DNA from: Halichondria panicea
Taxonomy: Eukaryota > Porifera > Demospongiae > Suberitida > Halichondriidae
Direction: 5' to 3'
Length of the DNA stretch: 64,000 nt
Assembly: GCF_963675165.1 (NCBI RefSeq)
Contig: NC_087391.1
Location: 949,001-1,013,000 of the forward strand
Below, piece by piece: positions 34,815-47,171 of the stretch (position 1 is the first letter of the stretch; every line of letters begins with the position of its first letter). The position numbers and the translations under genes were made by a program. The notes under the pieces were generated by a model. It had not been told where the DNA came from. It did not search any database and worked only from the letters and a program-made list of their open reading frames with translations.

Positions 34815-36440
34815 TCAACTGATGTATAGTTCCATGAGCTGAAGTCCAATGTTAGAATGTATGTTGAGAAAATTGAAGCACATTCGTAGCTCAATGTCAT
34901 TAGTAGTTGGAGTTGATAGAGTTTTCGTAAACCACGGAGGATTATTGTTATTATAACATGTGTTGAGGCTTGACTGACCATCCCACAGCGCATTGTCGGG
35001 ATAGAAACGTAACCCGTTTACACCCCAGTTAGCAGGTGTGGCCACACTATCACAAAAATAATCATTTCCCACAAATAGAGGAGAACCATAAGTGTTCCCC
35101 TCATCACAAGGACAGCGATGGTTAGGGTGACTGTCACCAATGGTTCCATTGAACAGACCACTGGCAAACGTCCAGATATGTGTGCGTGGAGATTGCCCAT
35201 GCGTGACACTGAGTCCAGCGACATATGCAACATCGATATTCCTACACTGTTAAAAACGGTGTGTTGAATAGCACACTACTTTTCACAGGTAATTTTTAGT
35301 GTGTGTTAATGTGCACACCTGTGCATATCTGTGTTCACTGACACTCAATTGTGTGTAATAGAACACTCAACTGAACAGTGTGTAACTGAACACTCCTGAC
35401 ATTCATCTATGGACAAAATTAGTTTAAGTACAATGTACTATATAATGTTAAAGAATTTTACTCAATGACATTGCTCTAAAATCTCATTGGTTAGTTTGTA
35501 GTTTTCTCACTTCACTGCCACATGTTTCTCTTTGACACTCAAGAGAACCAGCTTGGAGCTAGCTGAAGCAACAACTTGATCTAGTCTAGATATATAATGA
35601 TATACCTGCAGCATGGTATCCAAAGAATGCGTAGTTATGTCCAAACCGATAACCTAATGCTCTCCCACACACCTGCCTGTATTGGGCACCACCCACTGGA
35701 AACATGACAGAGTCGCAAACACCACTACTAGACGATTGTATACGACCACATGATCTTATCGAATAGTCTGTCAGTTGAAGTCCTTGAGGGCATTGTTGGT
35801 TGGGGTCGGTCATGTTAATGTAGGCCACTCTTGTCCATCCTGGTCCACCGCAAGTGTCAGAAGCAGTTGGTGGGTCTGTGGTCATTGCTGTTGGTTCACT
35901 GGTAGTGGCAGTTGTTGCTTCCATGGTTGATGTGGCTGCTGTTGGATCACTGGTAGTGGCAGTTGTTGCTTCCATGGTTGATGTGGCTGCTGTTGGTTCA
36001 CTGGTAGTGGCAGTTGTTGCTTCCATGGTTGATGTGGTTGCTGTTGGTTCACTGGTAGTGGCAGTTGTTGCTTCCATGGTTGATGTGGCTGCTATTGGCA
36101 TGCTGGTAGTTGACACCGGTGCACTTGCATTTCCTTCAGCATCTGCAACAGTTAAGAGACAGATTATTGTAGTTACATGCATGGATAGCAATATACACAC
36201 ACTTGAGTCACTTTTGACTGTGAGTATTGTTACGTACTTACCCAGCAATCTGTCGGCAATAGTTTCTAGTGCTTCACGAATGTGTTTCAGCTCTGATAGA
36301 TATTCGAGTGATTCACTGATTTTTGTTAGCTGTGTCTCAGTTCCACTTGAGCATTGGCTCCTAACATAGCAGGTGCTCGGTTGGTTCCAGGCTGACCCCA
36401 GACCAAGGAGGCAGCAAAATATTAGGAGTACAGAAGACAT
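34815..36440 (-). pseudogene. Secreted mucin-repeat protein gene inside a TDRD9 intron, copy 1, interrupted by an insert
   Basis: Antisense to TDRD9 copy 2 in intron 34423-37204. Exon 1 (36242-36440) encodes a signal peptide (MSSVLLIFCCLLGLGSA) and a helical segment; exon 2 (35607-36142) encodes four 17-residue STMEATTATTSEPTAAT repeats and the first half of a Cys-rich domain (WTRVAYINMTDPNQQCPQG); 34815-35241 encodes the second half, ending ELYIS. Copy 2 at 47172-48473 is continuous here, but this one has about 360 bp inserted at a TA (35242-35606). Removing the insert by the available GT-AG sites leaves the frame shifted. The domain (HIWTFASG, NDYFCDS, ALWDGQSSLNTC, IELRMCF) recurs in sponge secreted proteins, but I cannot give it a name. 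Confidence 0.75.
35242..35606. mobile_element. Insert in the nested gene, TA target
   Basis: Missing from the paralogue at 47600. It begins CACTGTTAAAAACGGTGTGT and both sides show TA. A matching right terminal repeat is not seen, so the element may be truncated or rearranged. It contains repeated GTGT/ACACT motifs and no protein. Confidence 0.65.
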
Positions 36441-36854
36441 AGTTAGTATATAGTCTCCACGGGAATAGTGACAGTGTCGTACGTGTGATGATAATCAGTC
36501 GGATACGGTTTGCTGTAGCTCTGCACGTTTTATAGATTTGAAACACCCACACGTAACATGACACAGTAGAGGTGATACACCGTACAATTAAAATCAAGAT
36601 TTCAGTAAAATTTCCGTGTTATAATATACACTAGATGATTAAAATTAAGATTTCCGTGTTTGATGACATTTTTGAGAAAATAAGTCTTATAATATCGTAT
36701 TACTAGAATGTTTTGTGAGCATCGCCAACCTTGCAAGCGTTGATTACTACGCAAAATATAATCCGCTAACACCTATAATTATACAGGTGCTGGTAATGAC
36801 ACACGGTCTTTGCCAGAACGCAATAGTTCGATATTATGGGGTGCCGTTTGTGTC

Positions 36855-36990
36855 AAAATCCAAAAACAGTCGATGTTATGAAATGGAGTCAACGTGATGA
36901 AATGAGTCGACGTTATGAAATGGAGTCGACGTCATAAAGGTCGACGTTATGAAATGGAGTCGACGTCATAAAGGTCGACGTTATGAAATG
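36855..36990. repeat. About 34-bp tandem repeat with GTCGACGT core
   Basis: Several units of GTCGACGTTATGAAATGGA alternating with GTCGACGTCATAAAG. It lies in the TDRD9 intron upstream of the nested gene's start, and is absent from the paralogous position in copy 3, where only a short AT-rich stretch is seen. Confidence 0.8.
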
Positions 36991-37774
36991 GGTTTGTCTA
37001 AGTTCACCGTGTTTGATGCAGTGACGTCGATAGATTTAACTGTCGTTTGCAAAGTTTTTTCACCAACAAAATTAATTATTCGGTATGTGCATTAAGTGTA
37101 AGAAAACAGATATGACCTTACGATGATTATTGTAATTTTATTGCTCTTATTCTTGTTTGACCTTTGTACTTTAAAGCCACGTGGCATACTGACCTATCCT
37201 GCAGTACATTGATGCTGGCCACTTCTGGGCCCAGTTGGCCGACCAGGTTGCCACGACGAACATGAGACGGCTACTGGACAGTATCAACACTCGTAGCCTT
37301 TGTCCTCCAGCCAAGATGGAGAGCATGTTCTGTCTTGCCCCTTTCTCTGAGGACGGGCTGTTTTATCGAGCAAAGGTCGTTGGCATGGAGGTTATCGAGG
37401 AGACAAATGAGGTACGCACCACTCACACCCTCACACCACCCACACTCTCACATATCTATACCCACCCACACACCACCCACACATACCCTCACAGGTGTAT
37501 GCCCATGTGGTATTTGTGGACTATGGTAACGTGAAGATGGTGAATACTGGTGTACTGTGTGAACTCTCCTCCAGTGACACAGAGCTCGATATGCAGGCCA
37601 TCGAGTGTTTCCTTACGTCCGTCAAACCCACCATTCAGAGCTCATCTGATGGCAAGTGGTCAGCTGAGGCAAACGACAGGTTCAAGCAACTCACAATGAG
37701 CAAATATCTCATGATTCAGGTGAAGCAAAAAGCTGAAATACGTTATCCTAATTTACCTGCAGTGTGTGTGCAGA

Positions 37775-37950
37775 GCCTATAGTGTGGTCCCACCGTGTAC
37801 ACTGTAGCTAGTGTACAGAGCCTATAGTGTGGTCCCACTGTGTACACTGTAGCTAGTGTACAGAGCCTATAGTGTGGCCCCACTGTGCACACTGTAGCTA
37901 GTATACAGAGCCTATAGTGTGGTCCCACTGTGTACACTGTAGCTAGTGGT
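37775..37950. repeat. About 43-bp minisatellite, four units (TDRD9 copy 2 intron)
   Basis: Unit: GTGTACAGAGCCTATAGTGT then GGTCCCACTGTGTACACTGTAGCTA in outline. Each junction contains TGTACACTGTAGCTAGTGTACA-like dyad symmetry. The same repeat has expanded to roughly 15 units at 49621-50322 and 13 at 54266-54864. Confidence 0.9.
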
Positions 37951-38614
37951 TGACTTTAAAGTTTGCATTTCAAGTGAAGTGAAAAGGGTTGTATTACATT
38001 GCATATTAATTGCATCAACCGCTAGTAGTCTCGCAAGGTAGTCGTTTCATCTCGGAGGTAACGTCTGGCAAATTACACATGAGCTACTTGTGCAGCTGTC
38101 TAAATGACTGTTTGCATTGGATAAGTGGTTTACTAGCAGCTAATTAGCTAAGTGTGCATGTGTGTGATCTCACAGCTTACTACAAACACTTATCAGCCCA
38201 CTTAGAGCACCACTATGTGTGGGCGACTCTGTACGGTGAAATTGAACACTTTTTAGGTATGACTTCCGTATGACTAAACCATTAGGTGATGATGTATTCT
38301 GAACATGTTAGGGAATCCCCCTTGTACACCGCTTGTATCCCCTGCACAGGTGTACTCTCATGTGGGGAATTCCCTACGTGTCGACTTGTACGATACAACA
38401 AGCCAGGAGGACATCTTCATCAACGAGGTGCTTGTGAAGGAAGGTCATGCTGTCCACTGTGAGGAGCCCTACCCCTTGAAGGTGAGTCTGGCTATATACA
38501 GCTACTGGCTGTGATCTTAGCCTGCATGCCTTGTGTCTAATTGTAGAAGCTGTATTAGTAGCTGGTCATTTTCTTATGGTCTCTCAAAGAAGCTACCAAT
38601 AATTGATCGATAAT

Positions 38615-40085
38615 TATTTGATTGCCTCACACGAGATCAACTTTCATGAGATCAATTCTTACCAGAGCAACTTTGCATGAGGTCAACTGTCAATAGATCA
38701 ACTCTCACAGAATCAAGTTTTCATAGGATCAACTCAACTCCTGAAATCAACTCAAATCAACTCTAATCTTGTTATCCAAAAATTAACTTTTTAAAGGTGT
38801 TGGCCTCACTTTTTTAGCTAATTACTATTGTGCATGTGCGCCCATGCCAAAGATTAGCAGGTATTGTGTAATAAGCCCCTATAGATTTAGCACAATGCAC
38901 GCTCATTCGCAATGGCTCAATCATCAAGAATTCAGGAACAGTTGAAGAGCTATAGGAAAGACTTCGAGAGGTATATCTACACGAAAATAAGACGTACATT
39001 TTATTGTATCTGTGGCATTTTGTCCACTGACATTTGTTAACAGCCTGGCTTGCCATCCAACAAAGATTGACGAGCTAGTGGACTATTTTGTGCACTTACA
39101 TGTAGTACAACCTGGACGAATGGAAACATTAACTTTCAATCACATCAGCCCAGAACCAACAATGGTATTTTAATTAATGAAAAAAGTCATCGTTAGTACA
39201 AAACCAACCCCTCAACACAAAGGCTGCCTCTGTATAATGGCCTGAAATTTCCTCCGAAGGTGTTTGTTATAATAGGGTACGTTACACTCAAATTTTAGTG
39301 AGGTGGTGAAAATATTAGCTTAGAGCTAGGATGTATGTTACTGCGTTCTATCGTGATAAGCGCCACTGAACTGATCAACCTGTTAAACTACTATGGTGTG
39401 TAATGAATCTCGTGCCAACTATGTAATCCAATTAGGCCCTCTAATAACCAACACCCACTCAAGTCAATGGCCCACACTTTAAAGGTGCTGTTTCAAATTC
39501 TTACCCATCCAGCCGTACAGTCTGTAGTACCGAACAGTATAATGGCAGCTGCAAAAATTCATCCAACAGGCATCCGATTAATATGGAGCACCCACTCAAG
39601 TCAATGGCCCACACTTTAAAGGTGCCGTTTCAAATTCTTACCCATCCAACCGTACAGCTTGTAGTACCGAACAGTATAATGGCAGCTGCAAAAATTCAAC
39701 CAACAGGCATCCGATTAATATGGATTGAGTACATCCAACCAAAACAAAGATTCAGAGCTACATGCATGTTTGTAGCTACATCTCGGTCATAGAGACTCAA
39801 AATAAAAGAGAAGAATCCATACAAACACTGTTTGACTGCTTCAACACATGAGGCATGACTCTGAAGAGTATATTTATTTTACCAGCCATCAAGCATCTTA
39901 ATTGTAAAATTTGGGAGTGTAACGTTTTTTTATAAAACTGAGTTGATCACATGAAGTTGATCCTATGAAAAGTTGATTCTATGAGAGTTGATCTACTAAC
40001 AATTGACCTCATGCAAAGTTGCTCTTAAGAATTGATCTCGTGGGAGTTGATCTCATGAAAGTTGATCTCGTATGCACACATCAAT
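38615..40085. mobile_element. TIR element with arrays of GTTGATC motifs and a captured two-exon open frame
   Basis: Both ends carry an approximately 130-bp inverted repeat made of spaced (A)GTTGAT(C) motifs (about 38620-38755 and 39940-40070), like multiple transposase-binding sites. It interrupts the intron between TDRD9 exons 38350-38481 and 40189-40335. The interior holds the open frame at 38912-39164 and a direct duplication of about 120 bp (39465-39584 and 39590-39710). No transposase is recognisable. Confidence 0.75.
38912..39164 (+). CDS. Possible captured gene fragment, two exons
   Basis: Exon 1 (38912-38970) starts MAQSSRIQEQLKSYRKDFE and exon 2 (39044-39164) continues SLACHPTKIDELVDYFVHLH to ETLTFNHISPEPTM. 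A GTATAT donor, a TTAACAG acceptor and a GTATTT donor keep the frame open. Composition is protein-like, with no low complexity. I do not recognise the family. Because it lies between the terminal repeats of a transposon, it may be a captured host gene piece or part of a degenerate transposon protein. No third exon was identified. Confidence 0.4.
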
Positions 40086-40802
40086 TATTTGTACAGATTA
40101 ATTATATGTACATGTAGGTGTTCCAAGTTATGATTGTGAATTTATTATGATCAGTATGATTATGCTAACGCCCCGCCCCCCTGTGCAGTTTGCCCACGTT
40201 CAGACTCTAGCAGCTCAGGCGTCCGAGGCCTCGACCAGTGTGGGTGGTAGAGGAGGGAGGTACGAGTCCAGCACCACCAAGACCATCCCCTGGCTGGAGG
40301 AGGACAGGACCAAGAAGTACCCCAGAGGCAGGAAGGTGGGGACATTGAACAAACAAACGTTAGACACTAGTTGATGATTAGATATACATAGGAAAGTGCC
40401 TCTTCCCTACTTAGCATCCCTCAGGCACTTCCTACAAGATTTATCATTTTGGTTTATGTCTAAGCAAGCCAAGTTTATTTAAACAGGTTTTTTCTTCTTC
40501 AGTTTGAGCTGAGAGGTCCTGACAGTATGTACAAGGTGACCTTCCACCAGATGACCATTGCCGGGGGAAACCGACAGGCTCGCATCGAGCGAGACTCAGT
40601 CAACTGTATCGTGGTCAACAGTGAACCACAGGACCGTCGTGATAGACTGATGGTGGCAGGCTATGTGGCGTTAAATCCCTCAGGCAATACATGCATCGCT
40701 AGACACACCACCCTCATGCCCAACATCCCTGCACTCCTCCACTTGGTCGCCATTTTGTTTGCACCCTGTGTTGAGATCCATGCGTGTATGCAGATCTAGT
40801 TG

Positions 40803-40990
40803 AACATCTTTCAACAGCCATTAACTTTAGTTCTGATGGTCCAATTTCAAAAATGTTATGATTTTCTGAAAGCTTAGAAAGAGACCTTTCAAATGATGTG
40901 TTTCAATCCAAAATTTATTTGGGACCCTAATTTGGCATTTTTCGCCTTTGGACCATGGGCATGGTACAGGGTTTTGCAGAATTCTTGCAA
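40803..40990. repeat. Repeat family R1, partial copy truncating a TDRD9 exon
   Basis: Starts within a few bases of the stop codon that ends TDRD9 exon 40503-40799. It shares ATGATTTTCTGAAAGCTTAG and the AATCCAAAATTTATTTGGGA segment with the other R1 copies. Confidence 0.75.
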
Positions 40991-41388
40991 CAGGGCTAAA
41001 CAGACACAGCAATGACTTCCATATATGGAAGTCAAGTCAACTGCTGACTTAAAATATTGTGTGTACTATGCAGGGTGTCATACTGCTCATACAGAGGAGG
41101 GATATGATTATATCCCTCCTCTGGCTCCAATCCCCCCCCCCCCCTAAAATGTGCATTTAGGTACTCAGTTGTGTTTGAGTGTCCATAGCGGTAGGGTATC
41201 GAAATAACTGTTGACCTTTTTTTTTTATGTTCTGGTGATGTTTCAAATGGTAATGTTTGAAAGTCCCCTCTCTAATTGCAATCGTATGACACTCTGGTAT
41301 GTGTATAATTATTTGAATGGCTTGAATTGAAAGTTGTCCTGTGAGCCTAAAAGAGAGCATCACAAGATCAGGAGGACATCCTGACAAG

Positions 41389-41547
41389 ATTTAAGGTGGT
41401 GCATGGACGGTGTACCAGGTGGAAATGTCGTAAAGTTGGTGACAAGACAATTTGCTTCAACTGTGTGCAGAACTGTTGCTCTTTTCAATGACACCCTGAT
41501 AAGCATTTCCATGGTGCACCACCCACCACCTTAATTAAATCTTGTGA
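41389..41547. mobile_element. Small inverted-repeat element
   Basis: AAGATTTAAGGTGGTGCATG on the left is mirrored by CACCCACCACCTTAATTAAA near the right end, with an inner pair GGTGGAAATG / CATTTCCATGG. Probably a MITE. Confidence 0.65.
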
Positions 41548-41898
41548 ATAAGCTGATGCTCTCTTAATTAGATCTGTATTATTATTTTTATTAGAGGCTT
41601 AGAATTGTAGGCTTTATTGTAGGAATAGTTGATACAATTACTAAGTATGCTGTTTAGGCTTCAAGTATACACTTTAGAATGCTAGTGGTATGCACAATAT
41701 TCGTTTGCTTACTGCATGGTTTCTTTCCTCGCCATTTTTAAAGGTTCCATGTGCTTTCTGGGATCACATGATTCCTTTGTTAGCTATTTATTGCTGTGAT
41801 GCTCTTTATCATGTGGGTACTGTGTGGGACTGCAGGGGCTAGGGTGTCGTGTTCCTCTAACCTTGTGGTTATTGTGTTGTATTGGTAGCTACAGTGTG

Positions 41899-42105
<207 letters not shown>

Positions 42106-43242
42106 GCAGCTGTACATGTATGTAGTGGTCCTTTTCAATACTAGAGCTACCTCCTTGTAAGATAAACAAAGTGTTCAGATCTCTGCTTGTTTAGCTACTC
42201 TATGCATGACATTGTATACAGCTCTGTGACATTATGTGTGTATACTGCGTATAATTATCCTCAGGCTAATTCTGAAGCCTCGTGACTCCATCACACCGTA
42301 CCAAGGAGTGAGTGCAGGCTGGAACAAGGTGAGGAAGAGGGATATACTCAGAGTGGATACAGGGGAGACAGACGACTCCTCCCATCCTCTCTTCCCCCTA
42401 CACCTCGGCATCAACATCTCTGAGGAAAGGATTGACCAGCAGAGGAGTGCTAGAGTACTGCTATTGAGGGAGTCCATCAAGGAACTACACAAGAAGATGT
42501 CAGAGTGAGTTTATTAAGGCAACAAGACATTTGGATTATAGCACCAATCCATGCATTTATATACGTTTTGTGTACATAGTTTTGCAAACTGAAACTATTT
42601 TTAGTGTGGCCCTAATCAAATAAATGCGGTACCTAGTCTACTCTTCAACAGCAGCTACCATATTATAGTGTGTAGGATTTATAGTGACAGCATTAAAGAG
42701 ACTTAATTATTATACACAGTAATTACATGCTAGCTAGATTAATTGTCATAATGATATTTTGTTGTTTTATTGGTTAGTTCTCGTACACCTGCGAGGCTGT
42801 CATGTGACCTATGCAATGTGCTGTGTGGGTGTCCCCTGGAGCTCAAGCATCACTTCTCCACAGTGAAGCACAGAGTGTGTGAGGAGAGATTGTTCAGTGA
42901 TGACCTGCAGCTGGACTTGAGCAGGGAGGAGCTCAGCAAACTAGAACTGAAAACATGAACTTTATTATTTAACTCGTCCAAACTGTTGTTTCATTTATTC
43001 TTTCTCTCGTTCATATATATATTATCATACTCCCAAATGAGATTGTTTTTCACAACTATTTATACTTCAATTCATGATTCTTTATTACCTCTTATAATTA
43101 CGTGAAATGTTGAAAGTGCACAGTTAAAATAGTATCTACAACACAAAGAAAGTCTTCCACCTGACTGTGATATATACAGGATGTGTACTATTATATACAG
43201 TGATTTGTTTATGCGCGAGGTCGTGAGGGAACTACGAATGAG

Positions 43243-43680
43243 GCTGGCGTGACCCTAACATTAAATAATGAGACAGGGATTGTATGTCCAAGCCGTCGCA
43301 CATCCTGAGCTGATCGAAGAGCATCTTGGTATCTTTGCTCCTTCTTGCTACCAATACACTTAAATTTTAGTCTGTGACATCTCTGTGTTAATGTTGTCTC
43401 TCGAACATCCTCTGGCTCACTATCAGGCTCACTAGCACTGTCACTGTTGAGGAACCTCTAAACCCTAGAGATGCACAAGCAATAGCCTTCAAATGTCAGT
43501 TGGATGGAAAACGATAGGATATGTCGTTAGTGAATTGTTAGATGAAGTCCACAATGTAATGGATAATGGCAGAATAATATCTGTGGAGTTCGCCTGGATA
43601 TCTTATGTTACTGACTGGAGATCAGGACCAGCATACTTCGCTGGTATAATAATTATGGGTCGAGAAGAGGGGTGAGTGGT
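43243..43680. pseudogene. Two abutting coding remnants in opposite orientation
   Basis: The minus strand of about 43243-43455 reads protein-like sequence including SEPEDVRETTLTQRCHRLKF and YQDALRSAQDVRRLGHTIPV. The plus strand of about 43446-43680 reads NPRDAQAIAFKCQLDGK, shifts frame, then WKTIGYVVSELLDEVHNVMD and WRSGPAYFAGIIIMGREEG. The latter resembles recurrent sponge and cnidarian repeat proteins of unknown function. One frameshift is evident on the plus strand. TDRD9 copy 2 homology ends at about 43247, exactly where this begins. Confidence 0.5.
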
Positions 43681-44318
43681 CAAACCTAGCTAAACGAAAA
43701 GCAAGTACATGCAAGATAACTGGTTATTGAACTTTATGTTATGTGTATTTTATTATCTATATTTATTATGCGTTCATGAATCTTTTTAATCCCTTGTTGT
43801 GTTGTATATATAGCTAATTATAATTTGATTTTCATATAAATTATTGCTTAATTGAACACAATAAGAAGTATAATGTTGGAGTGAAGTTTATTGAGCGTAT
43901 GAGTGTTCAAATAGGTGATGTTGAGTGCTTTCCAGTGGTGGTGGCATTGGAATGGGTAAATTATGGAAGGTCATCCTAGTTGAACGAGCACCAGATTCAG
44001 GGAGTGTTGCTCTTCCATACATAAGGTGGAAGGTTTAGAACCTGCCGTTTGAAGTTCTGAAGCTTGTCAACCATTACGAGATTAACCTGGCATTCTCCAG
44101 TATCAATCTACGTGGATAAAATAATAGTAACAGCCTGTACATGATATACTTCAGTACGTACATAAGAGATACTCAGAGCTTGTGGCTCTGAAGATACTCT
44201 TGCAGGGAGTGTCATGAGGGGTGTTGTATTAGGGTGTTTAGAACGTGTAGCCGTGAGGGCTGTTTCTGCTTCCCTCGGTGCTGTGTAGTGTTTGCTGAGA
44301 ATCTTCCTCACTCGAGAG

Positions 44319-45218
44319 CTACACGCCAAACCTAGTCATATACATTTTAGTCATTATTTTAAAGTATTTTAACACACACATCCATGCAACAGTATTTATT
44401 TCACTCACTGCTTCGCAATGGTTCTTGGCTTCTTGGTGTACAAAGAGAGCAGCTGACTTCCAGAAATTCTCAGACATTGCAGGCCAACAATTGCTAGGTG
44501 TTGATAATAGAATAAACTTTACAATTGCTATATCTTCCTTTAATTTCCATTTCGATGAAGTAGTCGGAGAGGGTGTACACGAGGCACCGGATTGTTGAGC
44601 AACTGAGCTTGTGCTGTTTTTCACTGTGAGGGGAAGTCTTCGACTGCGGGGTGGCTTCTCGGGTGTTATTCCAGTAGGAGTGGACAACTGTCGACGTCGC
44701 TTTCTTTCACCACTAGCTCTAGCTCTGTCGACATGTTCAGCCATGGCTAGCTGGTTAGTGCTGCTCGGAATTGGACTCTGGGGTCGCCTGGGTACGGGTG
44801 TACATATTACATAAACACTGGCAGTATGAGTGGACAACTGTCGACATTGTTTTGTTTCATCAATAGCTCTAGCTCTGTGTTCAACCATGACCAGCTGGTT
44901 AGATCTAGTGTTGCTCCTGAGGGGAATTCGACTCTGGGGTCGCTTCTCATGCTGCTTGGCCTTGGCTGCCTTGGGTGTTACTGTACATATTACATCAACA
45001 CTGGCAGTAGGAGTTGAAAACTGTTGAAATAGCTTTCTCTTGGCTCTGTGTTCAACCATGACTAGCTGGTTAGATCTAGTGTTGCTCCTGAGGGGAATTC
45101 GACTCTGGGGTCGCTTCTCATGCTGCTTGGCCTTGGCTGCCTTGGGTGTTACATCAACACTGGCATAGGAGTTGAAAACTGTTGAAATAGCTTTCTCTTG
45201 GCACTGTCACGTTCAGCC
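44319..45218 (-). CDS. Unnamed basic repeat protein, possible DNA-binding
   Basis: The main open frame (44319-45059) encodes three diverged N-terminal repeats (MVEHRA..., QLSTPTASV.VICT..P, RPQSRIP) rich in Arg, Ser and Pro. A more ordered segment follows, KWKLKEDIAIVKFILLSTP...FWKSAALFVHQ, which looks like a SANT/Myb-type helical unit (weak inference). A first repeat starting MAERDSAKRKLFQQFSTP lies upstream at 45218 but is out of frame through a single missing base near 45168. A GTGAGT donor at 44402-44407 may join to an exon near 44130-44320 (SSRVRKILSKHYTAPREAET), though the phase does not fit simply. Nuclear location is suggested only by the basic composition. Confidence 0.45.
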
Positions 45219-45595
45219 ATAGCTAGCTAGCTAGGATCAGGATTATGGTTTTAGAGCCCAGTTATTTTACTGCTGAGTCAGCATTATTTGTGCTAAGTCA
45301 GCAAAAACGAAAAGCAATTTGGCCTGGAATGTCATTAAAAGGTCATAATTAGTGAAAGTGTTCAAGTGATGTCCGACCTCCTCTGCAACAGTACAGTGCC
45401 ATCAGCACGTCAAAGAATGTCAGAAGCTGAAGTCGCCTGGGATGGCAAACTCTAGCCAACTCTTCTTAAGGTATGTCAAATGTCAATGCAATCATGTCTA
45501 GTCTAGTCTCTGTGTAAATGTAGAAGTGTAAGTGATGATAAACGTTTGTTCCTTTGCTTGATCTGACGACAGTCTTGATTCTTTTCTTTTCAGGC

Positions 45596-45932
45596 CACTA
45601 AAAGATTGATCAGCTTACCAGGAGGTGACAGGCAGCGTACAAAGTATGACCACCAGTACCTTGATGTTGAGGAAAAGAGACTTTGTAGTTTACATTGCAA
45701 ACATTGATTATTATTAATTTATTGTACATACATGTAGGCTTAATTATATAATTATACTATACATTCATGTACCTCATGTACCTGGATCCAAGAACCTTGT
45801 TGTGCTGCATGTTGTGAGGCAAGCTCAAGTGTTTGATACAGCAAACCACTTCCTGCTGCCTAGCCTTATTATTGAGCCCCCACTCTTTACTAGTCTTGTT
45901 CCCATGGATATCCCAGTAACGATCGAAGAAAA
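45596..45932 (+). CDS. Possible coding fragments of an unnamed gene
   Basis: After a TTTCAG acceptor at 45595 the sequence reads ATKRLISLPGGDRQRTKYDH then QYLDVEEKRLCS before a stop. A second protein-like piece at about 45785-45932 reads KNLVVLHVVRQAQVFDTANH, FLLPSLIIEPPLFTSLVPMD and PVTIEEK before a GTAAGT donor. I recognise no family, and exon limits are uncertain. It is kept as a low-confidence gene remnant. Confidence 0.3.
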
Positions 45933-47171
45933 GTAAGTTTTTTAGGCCAGCTTAGCTAGCTAGCTAGATCTAACTGGTATAAAGTTATTGTAACTATCAC
46001 TATTAAGCTGTAGATAGCTGCAGTAAGTGTAGCTTCCTTCTAGCCAGCCAGTGATGGTTGATCATGAACTATCTACTTGAGCTTCTCTGAGTCTGGATAG
46101 GGTGCTGGAGCACCAGAGTCTGGATGGGGGTGCTGGAGCACCCTAAGCACCACCCTGTGTACGCCCCTGAGGAGGGTGGGCTTAATGGTGTGTGTGTGGG
46201 TGGGTGGGTGGGTGTGGGGCTTGTGTGTTGTGGATAGATGCTTCTTGAAACTGATGATGCAATGCTCTCTTTAATTCCCGGCACTTGTAGTTGTCAGCAC
46301 TACCTTGTGATCCTGTAACCCACAGTGACCAGATCTGCGGCAAGGGGAAAGCACTTCACTTTGAGACTTTCAAGTGAGAGCACAGTTACACACAATTATG
46401 GAGAATAGTTACTTAATACATTGTAGCTATAGCTCTACAGTTAGTGCTCCAGTTCTATGCATGTTACGGAATATACTGTGTGTGTGCATGCACTGTCAAT
46501 GCCACAGCCTCCAGCCCTTGCTCATATTTATTGTAACTAGTGCAGTATACTTGTATTTATATATTCTCCATTACTTTGCCCCTCCTCCTCTCATGTTAGA
46601 GTGTTTGTTGAGTTTGAGAGACCTCACTCGCACTCCCGATCACAATCAGCCGACGCCCCCGTCCTGGATGCTGTCCTTATCGCACTCAAATGCCGACAAG
46701 AGAGGAACAAGCTTGCCCTCTATATTGACGAGTCCCCTCTCCCCTTTTCACAGAGGAACGAGGACGTCCCTGTAATTAGAGCCGGGGCACTGAAGGAGAT
46801 GACGCTCCCTGATAGTGGCACTAAGCAGATTGTCATCACTGAGGTATGTAATTACACACTATCACAAAAGTAGTCATTTCCCACAAATGCATGGAGGAAA
46901 ACTAAAACTAAAAGTGTGTGCATGCAGTACTGGTCCGATACGCTATTACTGCACTAGCTGCTTCACTATACAATTTCCAGACATAATGGAAATTGTTGCG
47001 CTGTCGCTTCTTCGATCAAACATGCAACAAACTTATTGTATAATTATAGCTAGTGCTACAATACAAGACTAGGCACTTGTATAGTGTTCATGCATGTATA
47101 TGTTCTCACTCAGCTAAACTTGTAGAGTTAATAAGTCATGCAGCAAAAATGTTTATTCCTTTACAATCACT

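Noticed and set aside
35854-36369. Open frame rich in VVAVVASMVDVAAVGSL on the plus strand (also 47848-48249)
   Set aside because: Antisense shadow of the Thr-rich mucin repeats; the minus strand has the signal peptide, splice sites and Cys-rich domain.
37743-37937. MYTVGPHYRLCTLATV repeat frames here and at 49951-50205 and 54367-54621
   Set aside because: The 43-bp minisatellite happens to stay open; it lies in introns or transposon-ridden DNA without start or splice support.
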